DNA of 64,000 bases, from the NCBI GenBank assembly GCA_964406605.1, contig CAYOSF010000008.1, positions 124,001 through 188,000 of the forward strand, written 5' to 3'. Under the pieces are notes generated by a model, which saw only the letters and a list, made by a program, of their open reading frames with translations, was not told the origin of the DNA and searched no databases. A program made the translations under genes and the position numbers. Of the stretch, positions 7,200 through 15,329 are shown one piece after another (position 1 is the stretch's first letter; every line of letters begins with the position of its first letter). The stretch comes from CAYOSF01 sp964406605. Its GTDB lineage: Bacteria > Chloroflexota > Dehalococcoidia > DSTF01 > RBG-16-68-14.

Positions 7200-7886
7200 A
7201 TGAAGGAGCGCTCCGAGCGTCCCACCCCAACCGTCGAGGACTACCTCCAGCAGATCTACAACCTGTGGGAGGAAGGCAAGACCGCGATCGCGGCGCGGCT
7301 CGCGGAGCGCATCGGCGTCTCGCCGCCCACGTCATGGGCTACGCTCCAGCGCATGCAGCGCGACGGGCTGGTGAAGCTGGGCGAACACCACGATATCCAT
7401 CTGACGAAGCAGGGCAGGGAGGCGGCGGCGTCGATCAAGCGTCGCCACTTCCTCGTCGAACGGCTGCTGGTGGACGTCCTCGGGCTCGACTGGGCCGAGG
7501 TCCACGAGGAGGCGCACCGCATCGAGCACGCCGTCTCACCGCGGGTGGAGGAGCGGATCAAGGCGCTGCTGGACGACCCCACCACCTGCCCGCACGGGAA
7601 CCCGCTGCCCGGCGTGGCCCGTCACCCCACGGTGCTGCTGTCGACGCTGAGCGAGGGCGACGAGCGCGAGATCGACAGCGTGAACGAGGATGCGGAGGAG
7701 GACCCGGAGCTGATGCGCTTCCTGCAGCAGAACGGCCTCACGCCGGGCGCGTCCCTGCGCGTCGTGGAGGTGGCCGCCTACAACTCCACGATCACGATCG
7801 AGGTGGGCGGCGAGGCGGTCGTGCTGGGACTGTCGGCGGCCGAGCGGGTGCGCGTGCGCGATCCGGACGGAGCGAAGAGGAACTAG
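7200..7886 (+). CDS. DtxR/MntR-family metal-dependent transcription repressor
   Basis: The 228-residue protein has the three-part DtxR layout. A winged helix-turn-helix comes first (TPTVEDYLQQIYNL, AARLAERIGVSPPTSWATLQRM). A dimerisation and metal-binding domain follows, with HFLVERLLVDVLG, HEEAHRIEHAVS and CPHGNPLPG. A FeoA/SH3-like domain ends the protein (LMRFLQQNGLTPGASLRVVE, VVLGLSAAERVRV). These proteins repress metal uptake genes when loaded with Fe2+ or Mn2+. The Cys-Pro-His and the paired His/Glu residues supply the usual metal ligands. The start ATG 7200 follows the palindrome closely. No transporter adjoins it on the same strand. Confidence 0.88.
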   Translation: MKERSERPTPTVEDYLQQIYNLWEEGKTAIAARLAERIGVSPPTSWATLQRMQRDGLVKLGEHHDIHLTKQGREAAASIKRRHFLVERLLVDVLGLDWAEVHEEAHRIEHAVSPRVEERIKALLDDPTTCPHGNPLPGVARHPTVLLSTLSEGDEREIDSVNEDAEEDPELMRFLQQNGLTPGASLRVVEVAAYNSTITIEVGGEAVVLGLSAAERVRVRDPDGAKRN

Positions 7887-7907
7887 GGTCCTCCCGCCGA
7901 ACGGAGT

Positions 7908-7943
7908 CACAGAAAGGGGAAGCCCCTGTGGACTCCCCCTTTT
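7908..7943. terminator. Hairpin terminator between convergent genes
   Basis: CACAG-AAA-GGGG-AAG-CCCC-TGTG forms a hairpin with a small bulge. The segment ends in CCCCCTTTT, and AAAGGGG on the left can pair with it, so it could end transcription from both sides. Confidence 0.5.
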
Positions 7944-7991
7944 GTCTTCTCTCCCCTGAACTGGGCGTTTGGCCCGGTGGCCGTCTCTCTC

Positions 7992-8606
7992 CTAGCGGGC
8001 GAAGCGATGCGAGAGGGCGCCCGCCGCAGCGAGCGCGGCGCCGAGCCCGGCCAGCGTCGCCAGCACCCACCAGCTCCCGGCGCTGCCTCCTTGGGGTCCC
8101 CCACCCACGGTGGGGAAGCTCGCCTGCGTGGGGGCGGGTCCGGCCGTAGGGGCAGGGCCGCCGTCAGGCGGCGCCGTCGGCTCGGGGGGGGCGGTCACCT
8201 GGAACCCAGTGTAGCTGCCCGCCTGGTAGTGGCTGGCGATGTTGCAAATGAGCACGTAGTTGCCGGGCGGCATGTTGAGGACCAGCGTCCGCGTGTCGCC
8301 TGGCTGCATGATGTCCGTGGCGCCGAGGACGTTGACCTGGCTCTCGTCGACCTTGAACTCCTCCTCGATAAGCGGCAGGCTGCCCGGCGCCAGGTCCGAC
8401 TGGACCACCTTGAACTCGTGGATGACCCTGCCCTGGTTGGCGATGCTGAAGGTGATATTCCCCGCCTCGACGCTTGGCTGGCTGGTGGTGATCCAGAAAT
8501 CGCCGTGGCCGATAGCGACCGTCGCGTCGGCGGAGGTGGACGATGGTATCGTCAGGGCCGCTCCCACGAAGGCGAGGATCGCGGCGACTCGAAGTGCTAG
8601 GGACAT
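7992..8606 (-). CDS. Membrane-anchored cupredoxin-like secreted protein
   Basis: The 204-residue protein has a signal peptide (LRVAAILAFVGAALTI), a cupredoxin-type beta domain (residues about 28-135), a Pro/Thr/Gly-rich linker and a C-terminal membrane helix (WWVLATLAGLGAALAAAGAL) followed by HRFAR. The putative copper ligands are His in RVIHEFKV, and Cys and His in LICNIASHYQAG. The axial Met expected about five residues after that His (family pattern C..GH.aGM) is a Ser here. It would sit outside the membrane as an electron carrier or copper binder. The Pro/Thr linker and C-terminal anchor resemble surface proteins of Gram-positive or monoderm-like bacteria. Confidence 0.7.
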   Translation of the reverse strand: MSLALRVAAILAFVGAALTIPSSTSADATVAIGHGDFWITTSQPSVEAGNITFSIANQGRVIHEFKVVQSDLAPGSLPLIEEEFKVDESQVNVLGATDIMQPGDTRTLVLNMPPGNYVLICNIASHYQAGSYTGFQVTAPPEPTAPPDGGPAPTAGPAPTQASFPTVGGGPQGGSAGSWWVLATLAGLGAALAAAGALSHRFAR

Positions 8607-8683
8607 GGGGGCCTCCTTCCGTCGCTCCCTCCAGCAAGTCTAGCATCGCGGCGGCTGGCGTCAAGCGGCCCGGGGGGCCGGCT

Positions 8684-8713
8684 TTCGACCGAATTTGACA
8701 GGGATGGTACAAT
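8684..8713 (+). promoter_or_regulatory. Promoter of the candidate small RNA
   Basis: TTCGAC (8684-8689) and TACAAT (8708-8713) are 18 bases apart, giving a start near 8720. A TTGACA at 8695-8700 is too close to the -10 box to serve as its -35. Confidence 0.45.
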
Positions 8714-8717
8714 CATG

Positions 8718-8840
8718 CCTGGGTAGGACGCCTCACCCCAGACCGGGGTGACGCTCTCTGCGACAGAAGCGGGGCTGTTCGCGAGGGCTCCTCGCAAGGA
8801 TTGCGGCCTAGGGCCGGCCTTCGGGCCGGCCCTTTCCTCT
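8718..8840 (+). ncRNA. Candidate structured small RNA of about 120 nt
   Basis: A promoter-like pair is followed by a run of hairpins and an ideal terminator, with no open frame of note. The hairpins are CACCCC/GGGGTG (8734-8750), GCGAGG/CCTCGC with a three-base loop (8781-8795) and the terminator GGGCCGGCC-TTCG-GGCCGGCCC (8811-8832). The next gene on this strand is many kilobases away, so it is not an obvious riboswitch leader. I do not recognise it as 6S, SRP, RNase P or tmRNA. Confidence 0.45.
8811..8840 (+). terminator. Strong intrinsic terminator
   Basis: A nine-base-pair GC stem is capped by a TTCG tetraloop and followed by TTTCCTCT. Confidence 0.75.
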
Positions 8841-9067
8841 CCAGGGGTATAGCCAACTCCGGCCGCCTGCGAGGTCGCCGTACGGGGCCTGCCTGCCGGC
8901 AGGCCGCAGGTAGGGTCGAAGCATGTGCGGGGCCCCTTCAGATTCCGGCCGGGCGGTCGAAAGTAGAGATGGGAGATACGCGGAGGAGCGTGTCCCCGCA
9001 GCGTGTTGCGAGGGCCAGAGCCGATTCCCCGCCACCAGCCGGCGCAGGCCCTCGCTGCATCTTCCCA

Positions 9068-9104
9068 GCCGCCGGCCGCTTCGCGCGCCGGCGGCTTTGC
9101 TGTT
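9068..9104 (+). terminator. Second intrinsic terminator
   Basis: GCCGCCGGC (9068-9076) pairs with GCCGGCGGC (9087-9095), followed by TTTGCTGTT. The roughly 230 bases between this and the first terminator contain no convincing gene. The element could end a longer read-through of the small RNA. Confidence 0.5.
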
Positions 9105-9232
9105 CCCCAGGACGCAGGCGATGCCGACCAGGGCGGAAGGCGGCGGGCGGCGGGCGCAAAGCCTTCCAAGACTGCTGTAGCCGGGATGGGTCCGCAACGC
9201 GGAACGCGCTCTGCCCGTTTCGACGGGAAAGT

Positions 9233-12200
9233 CTACTCCGTGAGCCGGCGGTACAGCGTGGGCAGCCGGCTCGGGAGCGCTTCGATGTCCGCCAGCACCT
9301 CGTAGCCCATGTCTTCGCACATCTGGCCCAGGTAGTCGTGCCCTTCCTTGTCCACCGTGAGCGCGAAGGGCGTGATGCCCTTGCGGCGCGCCTCGACCAG
9401 CGCCTGCTTGGTGTCGTGGATGGCGTACTCCTTCTCGGTGCGGTCGCGGCCGTAGCCGTGGTCCTGGGGCCGGCCGTCGGAGACCAGGAAGAGGATCCTG
9501 ACCTTGGCGTCGTACTCGGAGAGCTTGTAGGTGGCGTGCCGGATCGCCGGCCCCATGCGCGTGGAGCGAATGGGAGCGACCTTGTCGATGCGGCGCGTTA
9601 CGCGGTCTGAGTATGGCTCCTCCAGGTCCTTGATCACGTAGAACTCGACGTTCTCGCGGCCGTAGCCGGAGAAGCCGTAGATGCCGTAGGTGTCGCCGAT
9701 GGTCTCCAGCGCCTTGATCAGGAGGACGATGCTCTCCTTCTCCAGGTCGATGATCCGCTTGGGCGGGATGACGGTCTGCTGGGCGCGGCGCTGGGCCAGC
9801 CACTGGAAGTAGCGGCGCGGGTCGTTGCTGAAGTCCGGCTCGTCGCCGTACTTCTGCTTGCGCTTCTCGATCTCCTCGTCGGTAGAGGCGCTCATATCCA
9901 GCACGAAGCCCAGGGCCACGTCGCGCTCCACCTTGTTCCGCCGCCAGTAGACCTTGTCGGTATGGGGGTGGCCGGCCTTCTTCTCAATCATGTAGTCCAT
10001 GACCAGGTCGAGGTCGAACTCCTCGCCGTCGAGGAGGCGCTTGATCTTGCGGAAGAGCTCCGGGCGCAGCAGCTCGAACTGGCGGCGCGTCTCCGCGACG
10101 AGGGCGGCGTTCTCCCGCAGCACCTCGTCCACGTACTCGGGGGACCCTTCCTCGAGCACCTGCTCCCGGACGCAACACCAGCCGGGCTTGTAGTCGGCCG
10201 CGCGGAAGTCCCACTCGTCGTAGTAGTACAGCTTCACTTCCTTGGTCAGCTCGCCCTCGTCCTCGCCTCCCACCTCCTCGACCGGCGTGCCGTCCTGGGG
10301 CGGAAGCTGCTGGTCGGGGATGGGGGTGCCCGCCTCCTTCTCCAGGTTGGAGAGGAAGAGGCCGACGGTGGAGGCCAGGTCGCCCTCGACCTGGGAGGTG
10401 ATGTTGATCTCCACGCTCTTTTCCATCAGCTCCCGGAGCTGCTCCGCGGTGAGGGGCGAAAGGTCGCCGGGCGCGTTCTCTCCCTCCTTGAGTCGCAGCC
10501 GCATGAGGAGCTGGACCAGCTCCGGCTTGAAGTCGCCCCGGAAGTCTGCGGGTCGGGGACTCTCGTACGTCTGCTCCTCCCCGGCCGGCATGGAGGTGAG
10601 GTCCGCCTCGCCGCTGCCGGACGGCGTGGAGAGCAAGATGTCGAGCGTCTCCTCCGTGAGGTCCTCCCAGTCGAGCGGTATCAGCTCGGGCGGCAGGTTG
10701 GGGACACGGGAGACCAGCTCGTAGAGGAGCAGCGTGCACTCCGCGGCGTCCTCCACGGTGGCGGCGGGCTCCTGCATGCGGAACAGGAGCTGCAGCGCCT
10801 CGCCCAGCACACGGCCGAGATTCGGGGGCCAGACGATGGTGTGGGCGCCGTCCAGGCTGGCCCGCATCAGGTTCTCCAGCAGCGCCTGGCGCAGCGGCAG
10901 GGCACGCGGATCCGGACGCCGCTCCAGCTCCGCCTCCTGTGTCCGCGCCCACGCCCGACGGATGCCGCTATACTCGCGACGCACCGACGCGTCGATGCGG
11001 GCGTCCTCGACGATGGTGAAGATGTCCAGCGCGAGCTGCCGCTCATCGAACAGGTCGAAGAAGCGCTCCATGTCGGTGAGAGGCTTCTTACGCTTCGCGC
11101 GGCCGCCGGCCTGCCGCTGCGCTTTGCGGCGTTCGCGTTCTACGAGGTGCCGCTTGCGGGGCAGCACCTTTCCCCTGCGCGCGAAACGGAACCAGAAGCT
11201 GCCGAACTCCAAGTGCGCCGCCTGGTGCGTGGCGTACACCTTGTAGACGGCGAAGTTCTGCTGTTTCTCCACGTGTTCGTCCGCGTACTCGGGCAGGTAG
11301 ACGGTGGTGCCCTCAGTGCTGGGGCGCTCCTCAGATACCCAGCCGATGCCCTTCTCCGCGAGCGTGGTCACCGCCTGGATGGAGATGTTGCTGCCGGTGA
11401 GGGCCTTGCAGTAGAGCCGCAACACCCCGCCGACCTGGCTCAGCTCCACGCGGGAGGAGAGCGACTGAAGCACCTCCTCGCCCTTGCCGGACTCCAGGCG
11501 GAAGTACGCCTCGCCCCCAGCCTCGCTCCCCTCCAGGATCCGGTGGCCGGCGGCGTGCCAGCGGTGCAGGTCGTCCGAACGAACGCGGTTCAGCACGGCC
11601 GGAGCGCTCTTGAGGAACTCCATTGCGGCCGTGGGCGAGCCGACGGCCAGCTCCTCGGCCAGCCCGAGCAGGTCACCATGAGCCTCACACGGTACGTGCG
11701 CCAGCGCCTCGGCGGCCTCCGCGAAGAGGGTGTAGGCATGCCGTCCCAGGCGGCCCGCTACCTGGCCGCCCAGCTCGAGGAGCCGGCCGCGCTCGCACGC
11801 CTCCACGGGCTCCAGGAGTGAGGCCCCTCGTTGGAAGAGCTGGCGGACGTCGGCCCAGTTGCCGTCGGCGACGGCAGCGGCCAGGACGAGGAACGGGGCG
11901 CGCTGCTCTCGTTCCATGGCCGCGAAGACGGTTGGCGCCGCGTCCATGCAGTCGGTTGCCAGTTCGTATGAGCGGTCGGCGACGGTATCGATGAGCTTCG
12001 TCAGACGGGCGATCTGTTCCATCGTCAGCAGCGACAGCAGGCTTGGCCCGGCCGCGAAAAACATCGAGGCCAGCGAGATCGACTTCCAGTGGCCTCGATA
12101 GACGTGCCGGCCGAGCATGGCCCATTCGGTGATCTGATGCCCGTCCAGGCGTGGAACCGTATCTGGGCTGGCACGGAAATAGGCGGTCGCAACTGCCGAT

Positions 12201-12484
12201 GATTGGTCTGCCAGGTCGCGGCCGGCATGCACCCAGCGCCGGAACTCATCCGGCCCGAGCGCGCTCACCACCTGCGGGCTGACCCGGAAGTACTCGACGG
12301 CGGCCTCCCAGGAGCGGAGCGAGTGCTCCGCCAACGCCAGGCCTTCCTCCACCCAGGAACGCAGCTCTTGCTCCGAGCGCGTTGGGCGCAACTCGTCGAG
12401 GGCGCGGCGGAATTCCTCCGTCAGCGAGGCGCTATAGGTCGCGAGGCGGCGGTCGGCGTCCGCGAGGAAAGCTTCAAGGCCCAT
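9233..12484 (-). CDS. NorD/CbbO-like VWA-domain protein
   Basis: The 1083-residue protein ends in a von Willebrand A domain with a MIDAS-like motif (DVALGFVLDMSASTDEE) and later LVSDGRPQDHGYGRD, as in NorD and CbbO. The first 350 residues hold repeated Trp-containing units (for example VVSALGPDEFRRWVHAGRDL) that suggest an alpha-solenoid. The middle is charged. In known systems a NorQ/CbbQ AAA+ hexamer and a NorD/CbbO protein together insert metal or remodel a client enzyme such as NO reductase or Rubisco. A NorQ-like gene is encoded on the same strand at 14408-15325. No NO reductase or Rubisco gene is in the window, so the client is unknown. At over 1000 residues it is longer than typical NorD (about 600-780). 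Confidence 0.8.
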   Translation of the reverse strand: MGLEAFLADADRRLATYSASLTEEFRRALDELRPTRSEQELRSWVEEGLALAEHSLRSWEAAVEYFRVSPQVVSALGPDEFRRWVHAGRDLADQSSAVATAYFRASPDTVPRLDGHQITEWAMLGRHVYRGHWKSISLASMFFAAGPSLLSLLTMEQIARLTKLIDTVADRSYELATDCMDAAPTVFAAMEREQRAPFLVLAAAVADGNWADVRQLFQRGASLLEPVEACERGRLLELGGQVAGRLGRHAYTLFAEAAEALAHVPCEAHGDLLGLAEELAVGSPTAAMEFLKSAPAVLNRVRSDDLHRWHAAGHRILEGSEAGGEAYFRLESGKGEEVLQSLSSRVELSQVGGVLRLYCKALTGSNISIQAVTTLAEKGIGWVSEERPSTEGTTVYLPEYADEHVEKQQNFAVYKVYATHQAAHLEFGSFWFRFARRGKVLPRKRHLVERERRKAQRQAGGRAKRKKPLTDMERFFDLFDERQLALDIFTIVEDARIDASVRREYSGIRRAWARTQEAELERRPDPRALPLRQALLENLMRASLDGAHTIVWPPNLGRVLGEALQLLFRMQEPAATVEDAAECTLLLYELVSRVPNLPPELIPLDWEDLTEETLDILLSTPSGSGEADLTSMPAGEEQTYESPRPADFRGDFKPELVQLLMRLRLKEGENAPGDLSPLTAEQLRELMEKSVEINITSQVEGDLASTVGLFLSNLEKEAGTPIPDQQLPPQDGTPVEEVGGEDEGELTKEVKLYYYDEWDFRAADYKPGWCCVREQVLEEGSPEYVDEVLRENAALVAETRRQFELLRPELFRKIKRLLDGEEFDLDLVMDYMIEKKAGHPHTDKVYWRRNKVERDVALGFVLDMSASTDEEIEKRKQKYGDEPDFSNDPRRYFQWLAQRRAQQTVIPPKRIIDLEKESIVLLIKALETIGDTYGIYGFSGYGRENVEFYVIKDLEEPYSDRVTRRIDKVAPIRSTRMGPAIRHATYKLSEYDAKVRILFLVSDGRPQDHGYGRDRTEKEYAIHDTKQALVEARRKGITPFALTVDKEGHDYLGQMCEDMGYEVLADIEALPSRLPTLYRRLTE

Positions 12485-12553
12485 GGCAGGGGTATTGTAG
12501 CGAGCGGGAGCGATCGGGGAGCAAGGAAACGAACGTCAGTGCGATTGACTCCC

Positions 12554-13231
12554 CTATCCCAGGGGCCACCAAGACATCTTCGCGGGCTGGCGGTACTCCG
12601 TCGGATGGTTACCCGCCGGCCTGGGCACGATGGCGGGGTGCACCCTGGGGCGCGTCGGGTCGTCGAAGTGGTGGAAGACGACCTCACCGGACTCGGTGTC
12701 GAGGACGGCACAGGAAAGCCGGAAGCCGTTGCGGTGGTCGCGGGCTTCCCCGGCCGAGCCTGGGTTCACGACCAGCGCCCGGCCGACCTGCTCCGCCATG
12801 TGATAGTGGGTATGGCCGAGGATGACGAAGTCGGCCTCGATGCGGGCGAGCTTCCGCAGGTTGGGGCTGTTCGGGTAGAGATACTCGTCGTCGGGCTCGA
12901 AGGGGCTGCCGTGCACCACGACCAGCCTGCGGCCGTTTACCTGCCTCTCGATCCGGTAGGGCCGGCCGGCCATGTAGTCGACGAGATCCTGCCGGGCCCT
13001 GGCGGCGGAACGGGCGGCCTCTCCCCACGGACCCAGGAGGACCCGTTCGTGGTTTCCCAGCACATACCAGGCGTCGCGCTCGCGCAGAAGCTCCATGATC
13101 TCGTTTGAGAAGCGGACCTGGTAGACGGCGTCGCCCAGGCAGAGCAGCTCATCGACAGGCCCCATGAGCTCCAGGGCGATGCGCAGCCCCTCAATGTTGC
13201 AGTGCAGGTCGCCGACGATACCGAGCTTCAT
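12554..13231 (-). CDS. Calcineurin-like metallophosphoesterase (YfcE/MJ0936 type)
   Basis: The 225-residue protein has all the metal-binding motifs of the family in order: GDLHCN at the N-terminus, LGDAVY, GNHE, HGSPF and GHTHYH, followed by VNPGSAGEARD. Such proteins hydrolyse small phosphodiesters with a di-metal centre in the cytosol; the real substrate is not predictable. A GTG three codons upstream (13240) could also start it. It lies in a minus-strand run and is followed closely by the NorD-like gene, possibly in the same transcript. Confidence 0.85.
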   Translation of the reverse strand: MKLGIVGDLHCNIEGLRIALELMGPVDELLCLGDAVYQVRFSNEIMELLRERDAWYVLGNHERVLLGPWGEAARSAARARQDLVDYMAGRPYRIERQVNGRRLVVVHGSPFEPDDEYLYPNSPNLRKLARIEADFVILGHTHYHMAEQVGRALVVNPGSAGEARDHRNGFRLSCAVLDTESGEVVFHHFDDPTRPRVHPAIVPRPAGNHPTEYRQPAKMSWWPLG

Positions 13232-13301
13232 AGCTGGCACTCACAGCACTCAACTGGCACTCGATTGCGCAAGACCTCAGAATTGGCTCTGCACATCATG
13301 A

Positions 13302-13697
13302 TCACCCTGAGCCTGTCGAAGGGTCCCTCGACGGGCTCGGGATGGCGTCCCTCGACGGGCTCGGGATGGAGCGTTGGATCCGCTTCTCCCGATTCGTCGT
13401 CGTTGGTTGTTCGCCACGTCTGCTGCCCCGGGAAAGCTCCACAAGGGCCTCGTAATCGCCGCGAATCAGCGCTTCCTTCTTTCTTCGTGACCAAGTCTTG
13501 ACCTGACGCTCACGGAGGAATGCCTCGTACGGCGAAGGCAACCCGCACGAGTAGACGAGCACAACCGGCAGGCGGCGGGCTGTGTAGGCGCCTCCCTCCC
13601 CGGCCTGATGCTGCGCAAGGCGGACCTCCAAGTTGGTGGTCGAGCCCGTGTAGTACGACCCGTCCGCGCACCGCAGCATGTAGAGGTAGCCATCCAT
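13302..13697 (-). CDS. GIY-YIG nuclease-domain protein (YhbQ type) with a repeat-derived tail
   Basis: Residues 1-90 form a small GIY-YIG domain: YLYMLRCADGSYYTGSTTNL carries both motif halves, then RLAQHQAGEGGAYT with the conserved Arg and His, and FLRERQVKTWSRRKKEALI. Stand-alone YhbQ-type proteins are about 80-100 residues and end near here. This one runs on to 131 residues because the frame enters a PEPVEG-type repeat (SIPSPSRDAIPSPSRDPSTG). The tail is therefore probably a by-product of repeat insertion at the 3' end. Confidence 0.8.
   Translation of the reverse strand: MDGYLYMLRCADGSYYTGSTTNLEVRLAQHQAGEGGAYTARRLPVVLVYSCGLPSPYEAFLRERQVKTWSRRKKEALIRGDYEALVELSRGSRRGEQPTTTNREKRIQRSIPSPSRDAIPSPSRDPSTGSG
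13305..13370. repeat. PEPVEG-type repeat array
   Basis: A half unit 'cctgagcctgtcgaaggg' is followed by two tandem units of 'tccctcgacgggctcggga'. The array is of the same class as 5722-5820 and overlaps the 3' end of the GIY-YIG gene. Confidence 0.75.
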
Positions 13698-13767
13698 CTC
13701 TATCAGTCTACCGCAAGGCCTGGAGGGCGGGCGGACGGTGGCGCTTCGGGGTGGAGGGGAGGGCGGG

Positions 13768-14394
13768 CTAGCGCTCTTGTATCGTTATCGTGTCGATCAC
13801 GTCCCCGACCGCGATCTGCTGGACGATGTCCATGCCGGAAATGACGTGGCCGAAGGCCGTATACTGGCCGTCCAGCGCATGGGAAGCCCCCAGCATGATG
13901 AAGAACTGGCTGCCGCCTGAATCCGGATCGCGGCTTCGAGCCATGCCCAACACTCCCGTCTCGAAGCTGGACCCCTCGAACTCACCGGGAATGGTGTACC
14001 CCGGGCCACCGGTCCCCGTTCCCGTAGGGTCGCCGCCCTGAATGACGAAGCCGGGCTCCACCCGATGGAAGGTTAGGCCGTCGTAGAAGCCCTTGCAGGA
14101 CAGGAAGACGAAGCTGTTGACGGTGATCGGTGCGTCCTCGGGCGACAGCTCCAGTTCGATGTCGCCCTTCGCGGTGCTGATGGTGGCGACGTACGTTTTG
14201 TTCGTGTCGATCATTATGTCAGGCGCCGCCGAGAACTGCTTCTCGCCGGACTTCTGGCACTGGTCGGCGAAGCTCATGGTTCCTCCTTCAGTCGGCGTGT
14301 CGCCGGTCGATTCATCACCTCCGTTGCCGCCGCATGCCGCTACGAAAAACGCCAGGATGGCGGCGGCGACGGCCAGAACGAGGAGTCTTTTCAT
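13768..14394 (-). CDS. Cyclophilin-type peptidyl-prolyl isomerase, lipoprotein
   Basis: The 208-residue precursor begins with a lipoprotein signal (MKRLLVLAVAAAILAFFVAAC, lipobox Cys 21) and a short Gly/Thr/Glu linker. The cyclophilin domain runs from about residue 65 (YVATISTAKGDIELEL). It includes FHRVEPGFVIQGGDP with the catalytic Arg, then GVLGMARSRDPDSGGSQFFI and LDGQYTAFGHV. It would catalyse proline isomerisation on proteins outside the cytoplasmic membrane. The start codon is 13 bases after the stop of the NorQ-like gene, so the two are likely co-transcribed. Confidence 0.9.
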   Translation of the reverse strand: MKRLLVLAVAAAILAFFVAACGGNGGDESTGDTPTEGGTMSFADQCQKSGEKQFSAAPDIMIDTNKTYVATISTAKGDIELELSPEDAPITVNSFVFLSCKGFYDGLTFHRVEPGFVIQGGDPTGTGTGGPGYTIPGEFEGSSFETGVLGMARSRDPDSGGSQFFIMLGASHALDGQYTAFGHVISGMDIVQQIAVGDVIDTITIQER

Positions 14395-14407
14395 CAGGCC
14401 GTCCCGT

Positions 14408-15325
14408 CTATTCGAAGATCGCGCTCACCACTTCTTCGATGCTGCGCTGCACATCCAGGTCGTCCGTGAGCGCCCAGACGACGGCCACCTGGCAGGCCCG
14501 CCGCGGCGTGATGCCTTCCGCGATCATGCGCCCGGCGTAGATCAGAAGGCGAGCGCTTACGCCCTCGCTCAGACCGTGCTCTTTCAGGTTGCGGACCTTC
14601 TCGCCGAGCTTGGCTAGGTCCTCGGCCGTCGCCATGTCCACGCCGCTCTCGTGCTCGATGATGCGCGCCTCGATCTCCCGCGGCGGATGGCCGAACTCGA
14701 TCGAGATGAACCGCTGCCTGGTGCTGTGCTTCAGGTCCTTGAGCGCGCTCTGGTAGCCCGGGTTGTAGGAGATGACCAGCAGGAAACCCTCGGCCGCCTC
14801 CAGCACCTGTCCCTTCTTCTCGATGGGAAGAATGCGACGGTGGTCTGTGAGCGGGTGGATGAGCACGGTGGTGTCCTTCCGGGCCTCCACCACCTCGTCC
14901 AGGTAGCAGATAGCGCCCGCCTTCACTCCGCGGGTGAGGGGGCCGTCGATCCAGCGGGTCGTCTCGCCCTCCAGCAGGTAGCGGCCGACGAGGTCCGATG
15001 CCGTCAGGTCTTCGTGGCAGGCCACGGTCACCAGAGGCAGCGCCTGCGTGGTCTCGGTGGCGCCCGACCCCGACTTAGACCCGCTCGTGACGTCCTTGAT
15101 GATGGTGAGGGGCCGGCCGAGCTTCCACGCCATGTATTCGATGAAGCGGGTCTTGCCCACGCCCGTGGGCCCCTTCAGAAGGACCGGGATCCTCTGACGG
15201 AAGGCGGCGCTGAAGAGGTCTATCTCATCGGAGATAGGCAGATAGAACGGCTCCTTTACAGGATGGTACTCTTCGATGGCGTACTGTCGGTACGCGCCCT
15301 CGGTCTCTTCCTCTGTCAGCGTCAT
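14408..15325 (-). CDS. NorQ/CbbQ-like MoxR-family AAA+ ATPase
   Basis: The 305-residue AAA+ protein starts with MTLTEEETEGAYRQYAIEEY and has Walker A GPTGVGKT near residue 48. A Walker B-like segment (GAICYLDEVVEA) and sensor 1 (LLVISYNPGYQSALKDL) follow. The sequence YNPGYQ and the adjoining 'STRQRFISIEFGHP' are typical of CbbQ, NorQ and GvpN. The partner VWA protein is encoded 1.9 kb downstream at 9233-12484, separated by three unrelated genes, which is unusual since the two normally adjoin. ATG 15325 is four bases from the coaE stop, suggesting translational coupling. Confidence 0.85.
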   Translation of the reverse strand: MTLTEEETEGAYRQYAIEEYHPVKEPFYLPISDEIDLFSAAFRQRIPVLLKGPTGVGKTRFIEYMAWKLGRPLTIIKDVTSGSKSGSGATETTQALPLVTVACHEDLTASDLVGRYLLEGETTRWIDGPLTRGVKAGAICYLDEVVEARKDTTVLIHPLTDHRRILPIEKKGQVLEAAEGFLLVISYNPGYQSALKDLKHSTRQRFISIEFGHPPREIEARIIEHESGVDMATAEDLAKLGEKVRNLKEHGLSEGVSARLLIYAGRMIAEGITPRRACQVAVVWALTDDLDVQRSIEEVVSAIFE

Positions 15326-15329
15326 CTCG

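Noticed and set aside
8695..8700. TTGACA as the -35 box for the small RNA
   Set aside because: It is seven bases from the TACAAT; TTCGAC at 8684 has the proper 18-base spacing.
9962..11821. A 619-residue open frame on the plus strand opposite the NorD-like gene
   Set aside because: It is a shadow of the minus-strand gene in very GC-rich DNA; the composition is that of reverse-complement codons and no domain is visible.
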